In this document: in pieces, positions 26,199 through 35,777 of the stretch
How the letters are laid out: every line of letters begins with the position of its first letter
Numbering within the stretch: position 1 is the first letter of the stretch
NCBI RefSeq assembly: GCF_018283455.1
Contig: NZ_JAAMTH010000001.1
Location: 2,771,501-2,835,500 of the forward strand
DNA length: 64,000 nucleotides
Origin: Planococcus sp. MSAK28401
GTDB lineage: Bacteria > Bacillota > Bacilli > Bacillales_A > Planococcaceae
Direction: 5' to 3'
Position numbers and translations under genes: made by a program
Notes under the pieces: generated by a model
What the model was told of the DNA's origin: nothing
Database searches by the model: none
Seen by the model: only the letters and a program-made list of their open reading frames with translations

Positions 26199-26453
26199 AT
26201 GGCAGACTGGCGGCAAAGGGTTTCTGATATTTCCAAAACAAAAGGCGATAGTGCACCCGAAAGCGCCAAGCGCGCTGGCATGGGCTGCCTGATCGGCTTG
26301 ATTGTAATAGCAGCCATTTTAACATTGGTGATGGCAGTTGGCCTATTCACGAGCGGACATTGGGTAATCGGGGGCGTCACGCTGTTATTTTCTTTCGCTT
26401 CCATTGCAACAGTACTGGCTTTAGCGTGGCCGCACAGGCCCAAACCGTTGTAA
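26199..26453 (+). CDS. small two-helix membrane protein, unknown
   Basis: An 84-aa protein with a charged N-terminal 30 residues (MADWRQRVSDISKTKGDS) and two hydrophobic segments, GCLIGLIVIAAILTLVMAVG and VIGGVTLLFSFASIATVLAL, separated by a short turn. A good Shine-Dalgarno (AAAAAGGAG) supports translation. I do not recognise the family. It lies between the divergent ung gene and pdxK on the same strand, 60 bases before pdxK, and could be cotranscribed with it. Confidence 0.6.
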   Translation: MADWRQRVSDISKTKGDSAPESAKRAGMGCLIGLIVIAAILTLVMAVGLFTSGHWVIGGVTLLFSFASIATVLALAWPHRPKPL

Positions 26454-26513
26454 ATGACGCAAAATTTCTATAAAATTAGCTCAATGACTAAATAGCCTAA
26501 AGGAGATTGACTT

Positions 26514-27347
26514 ATGACACTCAAAAAGACACTCACCATTGCAGGATCCGATACTTCCGGCGGCGCTGGTATCCAGGCCGACTTGAAGACGTTCCAGGAA
26601 CACGGCACATACGGCATGAACGCTTTGACAGTCATCGTTACGATGGACCCTAACAACCATTGGAGCCATGGCATCCACCCGATCGCGCTCGATACGCTCG
26701 ATGCTCAATTGAAAACAGCATTCTCGACAGGGATCGACTCCTTGAAAACCGGCATGCTGCCGACCGTCGATATCATTGAAATGGCGGGCAAGGCCATCGA
26801 AGCATCCGGCATTACCGATGTTGTCATCGACCCGGTAATGGCATGTAAAGGCGAAGATGAAGTACTATTCCCTGAAAATGTCGATGCAATGGTTAAATAC
26901 TTGCTGCCGCACGCAAAAGTCGTGACACCGAACCTTGTGGAAGCCGGCCAATTATCAGGACTCGGTACCCTTCACACGGTCGAAGATCTACAAAAAGCGG
27001 CGGAAAAGATCCACGCACACGGAACCAAATTTGTCGTCATCAAAGGCGGCAAGCAATTGAAGCACGAAAAAGCGGCCGACCTTCTATACGATGGGGAAAA
27101 ACATTACCTGTTGACGGCTGAGAAAACCGATACGACTTATAATCACGGCGCCGGTTGCACATTTGCTGCGGCGATTACGGCCAACCTTGCTAACGGGCAG
27201 TCGGTCAAAGATGCAGTATACAACGCAAAAATCTTTGTCTCTACAGCGATTGCACATGGCTGGAAGCTGAACGAATACGTTGGCCCTGTCATGCACGGAG
27301 CGGCGAATAAATTTCACAAAGCTGAAGTGGATGTTGTGGAACTATAA
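26514..27347 (+). CDS. pdxK: pyridoxine/pyridoxal kinase (ThiD-like PdxK)
   Basis: Ribokinase-superfamily enzyme of 277 aa. It starts TLTIAGSDTSGGAGIQADLK, the ThiD/PdxK substrate-binding loop, and has the ATP/anion-hole motif HGAGCTFAAAITANLANG near the C-terminus with the catalytic aspartate region replaced by the GAGC cysteine seen in the Bacillus PdxK group. In B. subtilis the corresponding protein (YwdB) phosphorylates pyridoxal and pyridoxine and can also phosphorylate HMP. The B6 assignment follows the GAGC motif and the ywd synteny; an HMP kinase role cannot be excluded. Confidence 0.88.
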   Translation: MTLKKTLTIAGSDTSGGAGIQADLKTFQEHGTYGMNALTVIVTMDPNNHWSHGIHPIALDTLDAQLKTAFSTGIDSLKTGMLPTVDIIEMAGKAIEASGITDVVIDPVMACKGEDEVLFPENVDAMVKYLLPHAKVVTPNLVEAGQLSGLGTLHTVEDLQKAAEKIHAHGTKFVVIKGGKQLKHEKAADLLYDGEKHYLLTAEKTDTTYNHGAGCTFAAAITANLANGQSVKDAVYNAKIFVSTAIAHGWKLNEYVGPVMHGAANKFHKAEVDVVEL

Positions 27348-27360
27348 TTCAATAAAATAT

Positions 27361-27392
27361 AAAAGGAGGGCGCACAGGCGCCCTCCTTTTAT
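27361..27392 (+). terminator. terminator after pdxK
   Basis: AAAAGGAGGGCGC-ACAG-GCGCCCTCCTTTT, a 13-base perfect stem with flanking T run. Confidence 0.92.
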
Positions 27393-27454
27393 AATGCTAT
27401 TTCATGTCTGGAATCCTTTGCGTTTTTTATAGGTGATTGCTCGATTGTACGGAT

Positions 27455-28465
27455 TCATTTAGGAAGTTCTTCATTTTTCAATCGCACCATTTTCTCACGC
27501 AGCTGTTCCCGGTTCCATTCAATCAACGGATCTTCTTTTACTTGTCGGTGTATTTTTTGGACTTTGGGATTTTTCGAACGCAAATAACCTTCCATCATCA
27601 GAGATACCGAGAAAATAGCGAGCCCGATACACAATACAGGGGCAAGCGGGAGCCAGGGAGCGCTTTGCAAGTATCGAAAGCTCGAGCCGAACAGTCCCGC
27701 CCATTCGTAAGAAATTGACATCGGCGGATCGCCAAACATGGGATCATAGCTGACTTTGGTTCCTCCCAAAAACAAATTCAGCAGTCCAAGATGCGCCAGT
27801 ATGATGAATGTCTCCATGACTTGCTGACCGTACAGGACAGCAATTTTTTCACGCATTTGTGGATATAGATGCTTTCGGATAATCCGAAGACGTCCCGCGC
27901 CAAGGGTTTTCGCTGCAAGGATATACTCCTTATCCCTAAGCAAAGCAGCTTCATTGGCAATCAGAACTGAGACGATCGGAACGGTCAGCAGACCCATTAT
28001 GATCACTTGTACGAAAATCCGTTCCCAGAGCGTGCTCGAAAATCCATTTTCCGGCATCCACAACAACGGAGTTAACACATAAGCCGCGAACAAAGTCAGT
28101 GGAATGTAATGCATCGAGTCGGCAAAACTGGACATCAATTTGCGCTGTTTATCGAAATAAATACCGAATATATATCCGATTGGCACCGCAATTGCCATAC
28201 GGACTGCGGCTATTGCTAGTGCAGCCAAGATGGTGTATTTCGCCCCGAGCATCAATTTCCCCAGCAGGTCATAGCCATATTGGTCAGTTCCCAGCGGATG
28301 CTGCCAGTTAGGAGAAATAGGGGCCGCTTCCACTGCCCGACCATCTTCCATCAAATAATGAGTTTGCGCCGGAACATCGCCCCACACCCACTCGTATACA
28401 AAACTGCCCACGAGGAAAAAACTCAAAATGAAAAAACCAAAGATAAAGTACGGTTGGCGCCACAT
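27455..28465 (-). CDS. peptide-type ABC permease, OppC-like
   Basis: A 336-aa permease with an N-terminal membrane anchor, an extracellular segment that includes HPLGTDQYGYDLLGKLMLGA (the OppC/DppC HxxGTDxxGRD signature with small changes), and five further membrane segments. The cytoplasmic EAA loop is DKEYILAAKTLGAGRLRIIR, for contact with an ATPase. Its start codon directly follows the stop of the OppB-like gene. No binding protein or ATPase gene lies next to it, so the transporter must use components encoded elsewhere. Substrate cannot be deduced. Confidence 0.85.
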   Translation of the reverse strand: MWRQPYFIFGFFILSFFLVGSFVYEWVWGDVPAQTHYLMEDGRAVEAAPISPNWQHPLGTDQYGYDLLGKLMLGAKYTILAALAIAAVRMAIAVPIGYIFGIYFDKQRKLMSSFADSMHYIPLTLFAAYVLTPLLWMPENGFSSTLWERIFVQVIIMGLLTVPIVSVLIANEAALLRDKEYILAAKTLGAGRLRIIRKHLYPQMREKIAVLYGQQVMETFIILAHLGLLNLFLGGTKVSYDPMFGDPPMSISYEWAGLFGSSFRYLQSAPWLPLAPVLCIGLAIFSVSLMMEGYLRSKNPKVQKIHRQVKEDPLIEWNREQLREKMVRLKNEELPK

Positions 28466-29329
28466 TTATATCACCGCCTTGTTGTGCCGGCGTGATACGA
28501 AAAACCATTCCCCTAAGCTATACAAAATGAACATCGGCAGGAAAAAGCTGAAAATGGTCACCAGAAAACCGAGTGGGTGCATATTTCCACTGAGAAATAG
28601 CATGATCCCTGGAAGATTGAACATCAACTCGAGTACAAACAAGTTCGATAGCATGAACCACATCGTTCTCTTAGATTGAAAAAACACGCTAATGATTGCA
28701 TTACGGAACATATGTATGAGCACGATGTAGACTTTTGAAAAGCCAAGTGCGCGGGCAAGTTCTACATACATCTGGCGCTCTTCCTCTTGAAAAGTCAGCA
28801 TTGATAGGCGGTAAAGTTGAATAGTCGGCAAAACTGCCAGACACAATACAGGCAGCCAGTAAATTTGATCCTCCCCTGCCACAGCAATTTTCGAAATCAG
28901 TACCCCGGTTTCTTTAAAGAAGAAAATGACACTGAGCTGTGCCAGCATAATGATCAACAAATCCGGGACCGACTCCAGAAAATAAAGCATCATTTTTACC
29001 CGTTCCCGTATACTGTCAGACAGCAGCATAGTCACTATCGTTAAAGTCAATGACGCTATAAGGGCTACTAGCAAAGCCAAAAATAGAATTTCAAGTGAAT
29101 ACACGATGTAGGCGAAAATGTTTGGGAATAATGGCATCTCCTGCCCTGCACGGTAATTAAGAAACGCAATTTCTCCGATGGGCCAAAGCCCTTCCAATGT
29201 CTCGCGTATCGATTCCACGTATAATCGCCCTCGCCATTCTCCTTCTACCCAGCCCCTGACGAGAATCGGCAAACTGCCCGCCAAGACAATCCCGGCGATG
29301 GCGATAAAGAAATTAGTTAAAAATTTCAC
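28466..29329 (-). CDS. peptide-type ABC permease, OppB-like
   Basis: Partner permease, 287 aa from the GTG at 29329. This start has AAAGGGG eight bases upstream and yields a clean N-terminal membrane helix (KFLTNFFIAIAGIVLAG). An ATG at 29380 would add 17 charged residues but has its AAAGG touching the start codon. Six membrane segments are visible, and the EAA-type loop reads EERQMYVELARALGFSKVYI. It is more diverged than usual OppB, lacking the common N-terminal RRL..P block. The two permeases form a two-gene operon. Confidence 0.8.
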   Translation of the reverse strand: MKFLTNFFIAIAGIVLAGSLPILVRGWVEGEWRGRLYVESIRETLEGLWPIGEIAFLNYRAGQEMPLFPNIFAYIVYSLEILFLALLVALIASLTLTIVTMLLSDSIRERVKMMLYFLESVPDLLIIMLAQLSVIFFFKETGVLISKIAVAGEDQIYWLPVLCLAVLPTIQLYRLSMLTFQEEERQMYVELARALGFSKVYIVLIHMFRNAIISVFFQSKRTMWFMLSNLFVLELMFNLPGIMLFLSGNMHPLGFLVTIFSFFLPMFILYSLGEWFFVSRRHNKAVI

Positions 29330-29464
29330 ACCTTTCACCCCTTTTTGGAAAATTCTCTCTTTTTTAATTTTATCATCCATCCTTTCTGTTGCAAGCGTAC
29401 TAATCGCATTCGGCAGCAGAGTTCCTTATACTATTAGAATACCGATTTAATTAGGAGGAACATC

Positions 29465-29815
29465 ATGGAACTAGTAGAAGTCAAACAACTCCAAGCGGCG
29501 ATCGACTCATTCGTCGGCAAGGATGTCTACCTTCATTTAGAAACGACAAATGGCAGCTACGCCAGCCATTTCAATGAAGGCTTTTTCAATGCCGGCGCAT
29601 TTATCCGCAATGTCGTCATCAATTTCGAGCTCGGAAAAGTCGTCGGCGACAGTCCACACCGTGTCGGGCTGAAACTCCCGCAAGGCTGGGTTTACGCACA
29701 AGGCATTACCCATTTTGAAATCGATGAAGAAGGCCGTTTGCTGCTCGCCGGCCACGACGGAACTGGAAAATTGGCGGTGGCGCTGCAACTCAGCGAAACA
29801 CCGTTCAGCTATTAA
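29465..29815 (+). CDS. yojF: YojF family protein
   Basis: A 116-aa member of the YojF (DUF1806) family. It is a compact beta-rich protein with GSYASHFNEGFFNAGAFIRN, LKLPQGWVYAQGITHFEID and LLLAGHDGTGKLAVALQLS. Its function is unknown, but the gene is placed directly before bshB2 in Bacillus and here, with 12 bases between them, so a supporting role in bacillithiol metabolism is likely. GGAGGAA precedes the start. Confidence 0.92.
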   Translation: MELVEVKQLQAAIDSFVGKDVYLHLETTNGSYASHFNEGFFNAGAFIRNVVINFELGKVVGDSPHRVGLKLPQGWVYAQGITHFEIDEEGRLLLAGHDGTGKLAVALQLSETPFSY

Positions 29816-29827
29816 GGAGGAATTATA

Positions 29828-30508
29828 ATGACCATCCCGAAAGAACGACATGTACTGGTCATCTTCCCCCACCCCGACGACGAAGCGTTCGGAGTGTCGG
29901 GAACGATTACGACCCACATCCAACAAGGAACCCCCGTTACATACGCCTGTTTGACGCTTGGCGAAATGGGCCGCAATCTTGGCAACCCGCCGTTTGCGAC
30001 GCGTGAATCTTTGCCTGCTATCCGCAAGAAAGAACTGCTGGCCTCCGCCGAAGCGATGGGCTTGACGGACCTTCGCATGATGGGCCTACGCGATAAAACC
30101 CTGGAGTTCGAAGACGATGAAAAAATGGTGCGCATGATGGAAGAGCTTATTGAAGAAACCAACCCTTCCCTAATCATCACGTTCTATCCGGATTTTGCCG
30201 TGCATCCTGACCACGAAGCAACAGCGCGCGCAGTAGTTCGTGCTGTGCGCCGCATGGAAGACCGCCCGAAACTTCATTGCGTGGCGTTCGCCAACAATAC
30301 ACTGGATGTGCTCGGTGAGCCTGACATCGTCTACGATATCAAGCCCGTACGTGAGCATAAGATGAATTCAATGAAAGCCCATATTTCGCAAACTGCTTGG
30401 ATGCTCGAGGAAATGGAGCACAAGCTGCAAAATGGCGACACCGAAACCGAAAACTGGCTGACCCTTGAACGGTTCTATGCTTACCGCTGGGACCAGGATT
30501 TCGAGTAG
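29828..30508 (+). CDS. bshB2: bacillithiol biosynthesis deacetylase BshB2
   Basis: Zinc deacetylase of the LmbE/PIG-L family, 226 aa, that removes the acetyl group from GlcNAc-malate in bacillithiol synthesis. The metal-binding PHPDDEAFG lies at residues 14-22 and the third ligand histidine in FAVHPDHEATARAV near 130. AAGGAGG lies just before the ATG. In an operon with yojF and closed by a strong terminator. The presence of a bacillithiol enzyme supports a Bacillales host. B. subtilis also has BshB1, not in this window. Confidence 0.94.
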   Translation: MTIPKERHVLVIFPHPDDEAFGVSGTITTHIQQGTPVTYACLTLGEMGRNLGNPPFATRESLPAIRKKELLASAEAMGLTDLRMMGLRDKTLEFEDDEKMVRMMEELIEETNPSLIITFYPDFAVHPDHEATARAVVRAVRRMEDRPKLHCVAFANNTLDVLGEPDIVYDIKPVREHKMNSMKAHISQTAWMLEEMEHKLQNGDTETENWLTLERFYAYRWDQDFE

Positions 30509-30840
30509 GATCTTGCCGAATCCCGCCTCGCACGTCGAAAAGACCTGTGAGGCGGGATTTTTTTATTCTGTAAATCACTTCTTCAGAGATTCCATCCGAT
30601 ACATGGCAGGTTAAACAGCGTCGTTATTCCTCTTTCCAGCCAAAGTAAACTGCTGGAGATGCTCCGCCAATATTATCCATATTCAGCAATAAGATTTTCT
30701 TTCTCAAAAATACTATTATTTTCTTCTGTTTTCAGATAATATAAACATTACTAATGACAGCGGTTCCAAAGGGGAAAGTGTTGTATAATTAGTATAATAT
30801 GCGTTTATTCATACAATAAAAAGAAAAGGGGAATACTATT
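30509..30840. other. AT-rich leader of the YjiH-like gene
   Basis: After the bshB2 terminator (30519-30565) the interval holds no gene. It is AT-rich near the end and carries two TATAAT hexamers (30784-30789 and 30793-30798) upstream of the TTG start at 30841, neither with a clear -35 partner at 17 bases. Confidence 0.5.
30519..30565 (+). terminator. terminator after bshB2
   Basis: AATCCCGCCTCGCA and TGTGAGGCGGGATT pair around a 15-base loop, followed by TTTTTT. Confidence 0.88.
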
Positions 30841-32211
30841 TTGAAAAAGTTTTCAGCTTCTACTTGGTTATTATTCCTGATTCCGTCTTTCCTGGGGATC
30901 CTGTTGTTCCTTGTTCCAGTGCCTACAACAAATGCTGACGGTGATACAGAATGGATGGTTACTATTGCAGTCTTAGCAAATTGGATGGCTGGAGAAATTA
31001 CCTCTATCGTCCCGTGGATTTTGTTAATTCTTTTAACTATTGCTGCTGTAGGATCATTGTTGTACATAACAAAGAAACCAGTTACTGATGGGAATGTAGC
31101 ATTTTTCAACAAATTGTTTAACGTGAATTTATTCTGGACAATGACTAGATTAGTGGCAGCTATTTTTGCATTTATGGTTCTTTTCCAAGTTGGTCCAGAA
31201 GCTATCTGGAGCGATGCAACAGGCGGTCTTTTATTAGATGGTGAGGACGGATTATTGTCCTTCTTGTTTACGATCTTTTTATTTGCTGGACTTCTACTCC
31301 CATTGTTAATGAATTTTGGGCTTCTAGAATTCTTTGGCACAATGATGGCAAAAATTATGCGCCCTCTGTTCCGACTCCCTGGTCGTTCATCAATCGATGC
31401 ATTAGCATCATGGGTAGGCGATGGAACTATCGGCGTACTTTTAACTAATAAACAATATGAAGAAAATAAGTACACGCAACGAGAAGCCGCCATCATTGGA
31501 ACAACTTTTTCAGTAGTATCAATTACATTCGCTATTGTTGTTATTGGCGAAATCGGTCTTGCAAATTATTTCCTTCCGTACTATGGAACTGTTATTCTTA
31601 CTGGCGTAATACTTGCTCTAATTATGCCAAGGATCTACCCTCTAACTAACAAACCTACTACTTTTATAGATGGCTCTGCACAAGATTCTCAAACAGAAGA
31701 TGTGCCCAAAGGTTACAATGTCGCTTCGCATGGTATCGAAAAAGCATTAGAAAAAGCAGATCGCAATCGATCAGTAGTTACCTTCTTTAAAGATGGATTT
31801 AAAAACGTTCTTGATATGTGGATTGGAGTCGCTCCTGTTGTAATGGCATTTGGAACGATCGCACTGATTCTTGCTGAGTATACTTCAACATTCACCATAC
31901 TTGGAACTCCATTCGAGCCTTATTTAAACTTACTCGGAATCCCTGAAGCTGCTGAGGCTGCCCAATTGATGGTCATTGGATTTGCGGACATGTTTTTACC
32001 AGCTATTCTAGGTGCTGGCATTGAGTCTGAAATGACTCGGTTTGTTGTCGCTACTATGTCTGTTACCCAGTTAATTTATATGTCCGAAGTTGGTGGACTG
32101 CTGCTCGGTTCTAAGATTCCAGTGAATATAGTGGATTTAATTATTATCTTCCTGCTTCGTACAATTATCGCCTTGCCAATTATAGCGGGTGTTGCACATT
32201 TGTTGTTTTAA
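30841..32211 (+). CDS. YjiH family membrane transporter
   Basis: A 456-aa protein with about ten membrane segments resembling the YjiH family (related to nucleoside-recognition/Gate-domain transporters), for example LPGRSSIDALASWVGDGTIG, GTTFSVVSITFAIVVIGEIG and GFADMFLPAILGAGIESEMT. The two gate-like halves are visible around residues 170-260 and 320-440. Substrate is unknown. The gene starts with TTG after AAAAGGGG. Its codons are markedly more A/T-ending than those of flanking genes, which suggests recent acquisition or low selection on codon use. Monocistronic, closed by a bidirectional terminator. Confidence 0.83.
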   Translation: MKKFSASTWLLFLIPSFLGILLFLVPVPTTNADGDTEWMVTIAVLANWMAGEITSIVPWILLILLTIAAVGSLLYITKKPVTDGNVAFFNKLFNVNLFWTMTRLVAAIFAFMVLFQVGPEAIWSDATGGLLLDGEDGLLSFLFTIFLFAGLLLPLLMNFGLLEFFGTMMAKIMRPLFRLPGRSSIDALASWVGDGTIGVLLTNKQYEENKYTQREAAIIGTTFSVVSITFAIVVIGEIGLANYFLPYYGTVILTGVILALIMPRIYPLTNKPTTFIDGSAQDSQTEDVPKGYNVASHGIEKALEKADRNRSVVTFFKDGFKNVLDMWIGVAPVVMAFGTIALILAEYTSTFTILGTPFEPYLNLLGIPEAAEAAQLMVIGFADMFLPAILGAGIESEMTRFVVATMSVTQLIYMSEVGGLLLGSKIPVNIVDLIIIFLLRTIIALPIIAGVAHLLF

Positions 32212-32216
32212 CTCGA

Positions 32217-32257
32217 TAAAAAGGCGCTTTTCCGGTTTCGGAAAAGCGCCTTTTTTA
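32217..32257. terminator. bidirectional terminator
   Basis: AAAAAGGCGCTTTTCCG and CGGAAAAGCGCCTTTTTT flank a GTTT loop between the convergent YjiH and threonine dehydrogenase genes. Confidence 0.9.
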
Positions 32258-33202
32258 TTATGCTTGCTGTAGTTTTTGCTTTAATTTTTCCAGCATGTCT
32301 GCCGTCATGGCATCCAAGTCATACTCGGTTTTGAAGTTCCATTCGTCTTTTGCGGCACTGGCATCGATACTATCCGGCCAGCTGGCTGCGATTGCCTGGC
32401 GCGCCGGGTCGACGTCATAGTTCAATTTGAAGTCCGGCATATGCTTGCGGATTGATGCCGCGATCTCTTCAGGTTCAAAGCTCATCGCCGTGACGTTGAA
32501 TGCATTACGGTGAACGAGCTTGTCCGCGTCAGCTTCCATCAAGTCGACGATTGCCTGAAGCGCATCCGGCATATACATCATGTCCATGCGGGTGCCTTGT
32601 GCAATATAGGAAGTGTAGCTGCCTTTTTCGATTGCCTGGTAATAGATGTCCACAGCGTAATCGGTCGTTCCGCCACCCGGAGGTGCCACGTTGGAGATCA
32701 AGCCAGGGAAACGAAGGCCGCGGGTATCGACACCAAATTTCGTGAAGTAATAATCGCAAAGCAATTCTCCTGCTACTTTATTGACACCGTACATTGTTGT
32801 CGGCCGTTGAAGCGTGTCTTGCGGCGTGTCGTTTTTCGGTGTTGAAGGGCCGAATGCGCCGATCGAGCTTGGCGTGAAAAATTGCATATCGAGTTCACGG
32901 GCTGCTTCAAGGGCATTGACCAATCCGCCCATATTCAAGTTCCATGCAAGGAGCGGCTTTTCTTCTGCAGTCGCAGACAGTAGTGCTGCCATATGGATCA
33001 TCGTATCAGCATTGAAATCACGTGCCAGATTCATCATGCGTTCTGCGTCCGTCACGTCCAAAATTTCGAAAGGCCCGTCCTGATTATCGGATGGCCGGAT
33101 ATCTGTTGCCAATACATTTTCCGCACCATAAGTTTCACGCAATTTGCCCACTAATTCCGAGCCGATTTGCCCTAAAGCCCCTGTCACCATGATTCGTTTC
33201 AT
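32258..33202 (-). CDS. tdh: L-threonine 3-dehydrogenase (short-chain/epimerase type)
   Basis: Probable NAD-dependent threonine dehydrogenase of the UDP-galactose-epimerase-like (extended SDR) type, 314 aa. The Rossmann motif is [14 protein letters not shown] at the N-terminus, the catalytic Ser-Tyr-Lys set appears in [14 protein letters not shown] and [13 protein letters not shown], and the [20 protein letters not shown] block is typical of this class of TDH. It makes 2-amino-3-ketobutyrate, the substrate of the Kbl encoded at 40669-41859. The two genes are 7.5 kb apart, so they are not in one operon. An epimerase with another substrate is less likely. Confidence 0.87.
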   Translation of the reverse strand: MKRIMVTGALGQIGSELVGKLRETYGAENVLATDIRPSDNQDGPFEILDVTDAERMMNLARDFNADTMIHMAALLSATAEEKPLLAWNLNMGGLVNALEAARELDMQFFTPSSIGAFGPSTPKNDTPQDTLQRPTTMYGVNKVAGELLCDYYFTKFGVDTRGLRFPGLISNVAPPGGGTTDYAVDIYYQAIEKGSYTSYIAQGTRMDMMYMPDALQAIVDLMEADADKLVHRNAFNVTAMSFEPEEIAASIRKHMPDFKLNYDVDPARQAIAASWPDSIDASAAKDEWNFKTEYDLDAMTADMLEKLKQKLQQA

Positions 33203-33441
33203 TTTTCAAGCACTCCTTTTCTACAAAACATTTGTCCGCTCTAAAAAGACAATAATGACTTTTCAAATGCTTTCATATCAAGCTTTTCATTAGAGTTATT
33301 ATAAATTGTTCTCTTTAAAAAAACAATGGCTTTTGCTTATTTTCCGCAGCCGATTAAACCTACTATACAGGTAAGCTTTATTATGCTTAAATAGAACAAC
33401 AACGCCATAAGGCAATAATTTAACGAAATGGGGAACCATCA

Positions 33442-34269
33442 ATGAAGAAGCAATGGGCATTTCTGCCGATCGGTGCAGCTGCATTATTCTTAGCAGCTTG
33501 CGGATCTTCCGATAGCACAGACAACTCAGAAAACACAGACTCAGGCAGCAGCACAGAAGGCGAAACGGACTTGCTCGCCGAAATCCAGGAAGAAGGAACT
33601 TTGGTCATCGGCACTGAAGGCACATACCCTCCTTTCACATTCCATGACGACAGCGGAGAATTGACAGGCTTTGACGTGGAAATCGCCCGTGAAGTCGCAG
33701 ACCGTCTCGGTGTCGAAGCTGAATTCCTTGAAACGCAATGGGATGCAATGTTCGCAGGCCTCGATGCTGAGCGTTTTGATATGGTCGCCAACCAAGTCGG
33801 CATTAATGAAGAACGCCAGGAAAGCTACGATTTCTCAGATCCATACATCACTTCGACAGCAGTTCTCGTCGTAGCTGAAGATAATGAGGAAATCCAAAGC
33901 TTTGACGATTTGGAAGGCAAGCTCTCTGCACAATCATTGACAAGCAATTACGCCGAAACAGCTACTTCGTTTGGCGCAGAGCTTGAAGGCGTCGAAGGCT
34001 TTAACCAAGCAATCGAATTATTGGTATCAGGACGTGTCGATGCGACAGTCAATGACAATTTGACGGTCCTTGACTTCCAGAACCAACGTCCGGATGCCGG
34101 CATTAAAATCGTCGATAAATCTGACGATGCGGCGCAAAGCGCGTTATTGTTTAGAAAAGGCAACGAAACATTCGTTGAAGCAGCAAATGAGGCGCTTGCT
34201 GAAATGATCCAAGACGGCACATACGAAGAAATCTCCAATAAGTGGTTCGGCGAAAATGTACTTGAATAG
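33442..34269 (+). CDS. tcyA: amino-acid ABC transporter binding lipoprotein (TcyA-like)
   Basis: Family-3 extracellular solute-binding lipoprotein of 275 aa. The lipobox is LAAC (Cys20), followed by a long Ser/Asp/Glu-rich linker. The binding fold starts [18 protein letters not shown] with the typical polar amino-acid signature [15 protein letters not shown]. Lengths of all three genes of this operon (275, 233, 249 aa) match the B. subtilis cystine transporter TcyABC well, so cystine is the best guess; glutamine or arginine systems have the same architecture. First gene of the operon, followed by the permease with a 14-base overlap. Confidence 0.78.
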   Translation: MKKQWAFLPIGAAALFLAACGSSDSTDNSENTDSGSSTEGETDLLAEIQEEGTLVIGTEGTYPPFTFHDDSGELTGFDVEIAREVADRLGVEAEFLETQWDAMFAGLDAERFDMVANQVGINEERQESYDFSDPYITSTAVLVVAEDNEEIQSFDDLEGKLSAQSLTSNYAETATSFGAELEGVEGFNQAIELLVSGRVDATVNDNLTVLDFQNQRPDAGIKIVDKSDDAAQSALLFRKGNETFVEAANEALAEMIQDGTYEEISNKWFGENVLE

Positions 34270-34957
34270 TATTTTCTCAAACCCTGAACGGTTGGAGCGG
34301 CTCGGCGACATCGCCCAGTCCTCCTTCTTGCCTTTGATCGAAGCGGCTGTGCAATTCACTTTGCCGCTTTCGGTCATTTCTTTTATCATTGGGCTATTCC
34401 TGGCGGTCGTCACTGCGCTTGCCCGCATTTCCACTGTCCGGATTTTTCAATGGATTGCGCGCGTCTACGTCTCGATCATCCGTGGCACGCCACTGCTCGT
34501 CCAATTGTTTATCCTGTTTTACGGTTTGCCGACGGTTGGTGTCACGATTGATCCCTTCCCGGCTGCAGTTATCGGATTCTCCTTGAATGTCGGCGCCTAT
34601 GCCTCTGAGGTCATCCGTGCAGCAATCCTATCGATCCCGAAAGGCCAATGGGAAGCAGCCGATACGATCGGCATGTCTTATTCCCAAACCTTGCGCCGCG
34701 TGATTTTGCCTCAAGCTTCACGCGTCTCGGTGCCGCCGCTATCCAATACGTTCATCAGCCTGGTCAAAGACACTTCTCTTGCTGCGTTGATCTTAGTGAC
34801 AGAAATGTTCCGTGTCGCCCAGCAGATCGCTGCGACCAATTACGAGTTCCTGCTTCTTTATGGGCAGGCGGCATTGATCTACTGGATCATTTGCTTCTTG
34901 CTGTCACTCGTCCAAGGACGCTTGGAAAACCGTTTTGACCGCTATGTTTCCCGTTAA
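34256..34957 (+). CDS. tcyB: amino-acid ABC transporter permease (TcyB-like)
   Basis: A 233-aa HisM/GlnP-family permease with five membrane segments. The N-terminus ([19 protein letters not shown]) resembles TcyB, and the family signature includes [20 protein letters not shown] and the EAA loop [20 protein letters not shown]. It forms the channel for the TcyA-like binding protein and is driven by the following ATPase. Start overlaps the tcyA-like stop. Confidence 0.82.
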   Translation: MYLNSIFSNPERLERLGDIAQSSFLPLIEAAVQFTLPLSVISFIIGLFLAVVTALARISTVRIFQWIARVYVSIIRGTPLLVQLFILFYGLPTVGVTIDPFPAAVIGFSLNVGAYASEVIRAAILSIPKGQWEAADTIGMSYSQTLRRVILPQASRVSVPPLSNTFISLVKDTSLAALILVTEMFRVAQQIAATNYEFLLLYGQAALIYWIICFLLSLVQGRLENRFDRYVSR

Positions 34958-34988
34958 ATCCAGATTGATCCAGAGATAGGAGTTTATT

Positions 34989-35738
34989 ATGATTTCAATT
35001 AAAAATTTGCATAAAAGCTTCGGCGAGCTGGAAGTGCTGAAAGGCATCGATCTTGACGTCGAAAAAGGACAGACCATCGTCGTCATCGGCCCTTCCGGTT
35101 CAGGAAAAACTACTTTTCTCCGATGCCTCAATATTTTGGAGAAACCAAGTGATGGGACTGTTGAAATCGGCGGACTTGTCGCTGATTTCTCGAAGCCGAT
35201 GTCAAAAAAACAAATTATGGCATTCCGCAAACAATCTGCAATGGTATTCCAGCATTACAACTTGTTTCCGCATATGACTGCACTTGATAATATTTTGGAA
35301 GGGCCTGTCACCGTCCAGAAAAAAGACAAAGCACAGGCGAAAGAAAAGGCATTGGCGCTACTTGACAAAGTCGGCCTGTCTGATAAAGCCGATTCTTATC
35401 CACACCAATTATCAGGCGGCCAACAGCAGCGCGTCGGCATTGCCCGTGCGCTTGCACTCGAACCAAAAGTGATGTTGTTCGACGAACCGACTTCAGCGCT
35501 TGACCCGGAACTCGTCGGAGAAGTGCTGCAAGTAATGAAAGATCTTGCATCCGAAGGGATGACCATGGTGGTCGTGACCCACGAAATGCGCTTTGCTAAA
35601 GGCGCCGCAGACGAAGTGCTGTTCATGGATGCTGGACGCGTCGTCGAACGCGGCACACCAGCTGAAGTCTTCAATCATCCGAAAGAAGAACGGACACAGC
35701 GCTTTTTGAACCTGATTCAAAACACAGACACTATTTAA
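34989..35738 (+). CDS. tcyC: amino-acid ABC transporter ATPase (TcyC-like)
   Basis: ABC ATPase of 249 aa in the polar amino-acid uptake group: Walker [11 protein letters not shown]-loop [17 protein letters not shown], signature LSGGQQQRV, Walker [15 protein letters not shown] and the switch His in VVTHEMRFA. Last gene of the operon, with the terminator starting within its stop codon region. TcyC of B. subtilis is 247 aa. Cystine specificity is inferred from length and layout only; the sulfur-metabolism operon at 46-49.6 kb is independent. Confidence 0.82.
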   Translation: MISIKNLHKSFGELEVLKGIDLDVEKGQTIVVIGPSGSGKTTFLRCLNILEKPSDGTVEIGGLVADFSKPMSKKQIMAFRKQSAMVFQHYNLFPHMTALDNILEGPVTVQKKDKAQAKEKALALLDKVGLSDKADSYPHQLSGGQQQRVGIARALALEPKVMLFDEPTSALDPELVGEVLQVMKDLASEGMTMVVVTHEMRFAKGAADEVLFMDAGRVVERGTPAEVFNHPKEERTQRFLNLIQNTDTI

Positions 35739-35772
35739 AACCCCCGGCGCTTGAGCGCCGAGGGTTTTTTAT
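35737..35772 (+). terminator. terminator of tcyABC-like operon
   Basis: AAAACCCCCGGCGC-TTGA-GCGCCGAGGGTTTTTT, overlapping the stop codon of the ATPase gene and usable in both directions. Confidence 0.9.
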
Positions 35773-35777
35773 ATTAT

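Noticed and set aside
30727-30741. A CodY-box-like sequence upstream of the YjiH gene
   Set aside because: Only 11 of 15 positions match the AATTTTCWGAAAATT consensus, and such matches are common by chance in AT-rich DNA.
33203-33441. A riboswitch or T-box upstream of the tcyABC-like operon
   Set aside because: I found neither the T-box consensus, an S-box/SAM core, nor a terminator-antiterminator pair in the interval.
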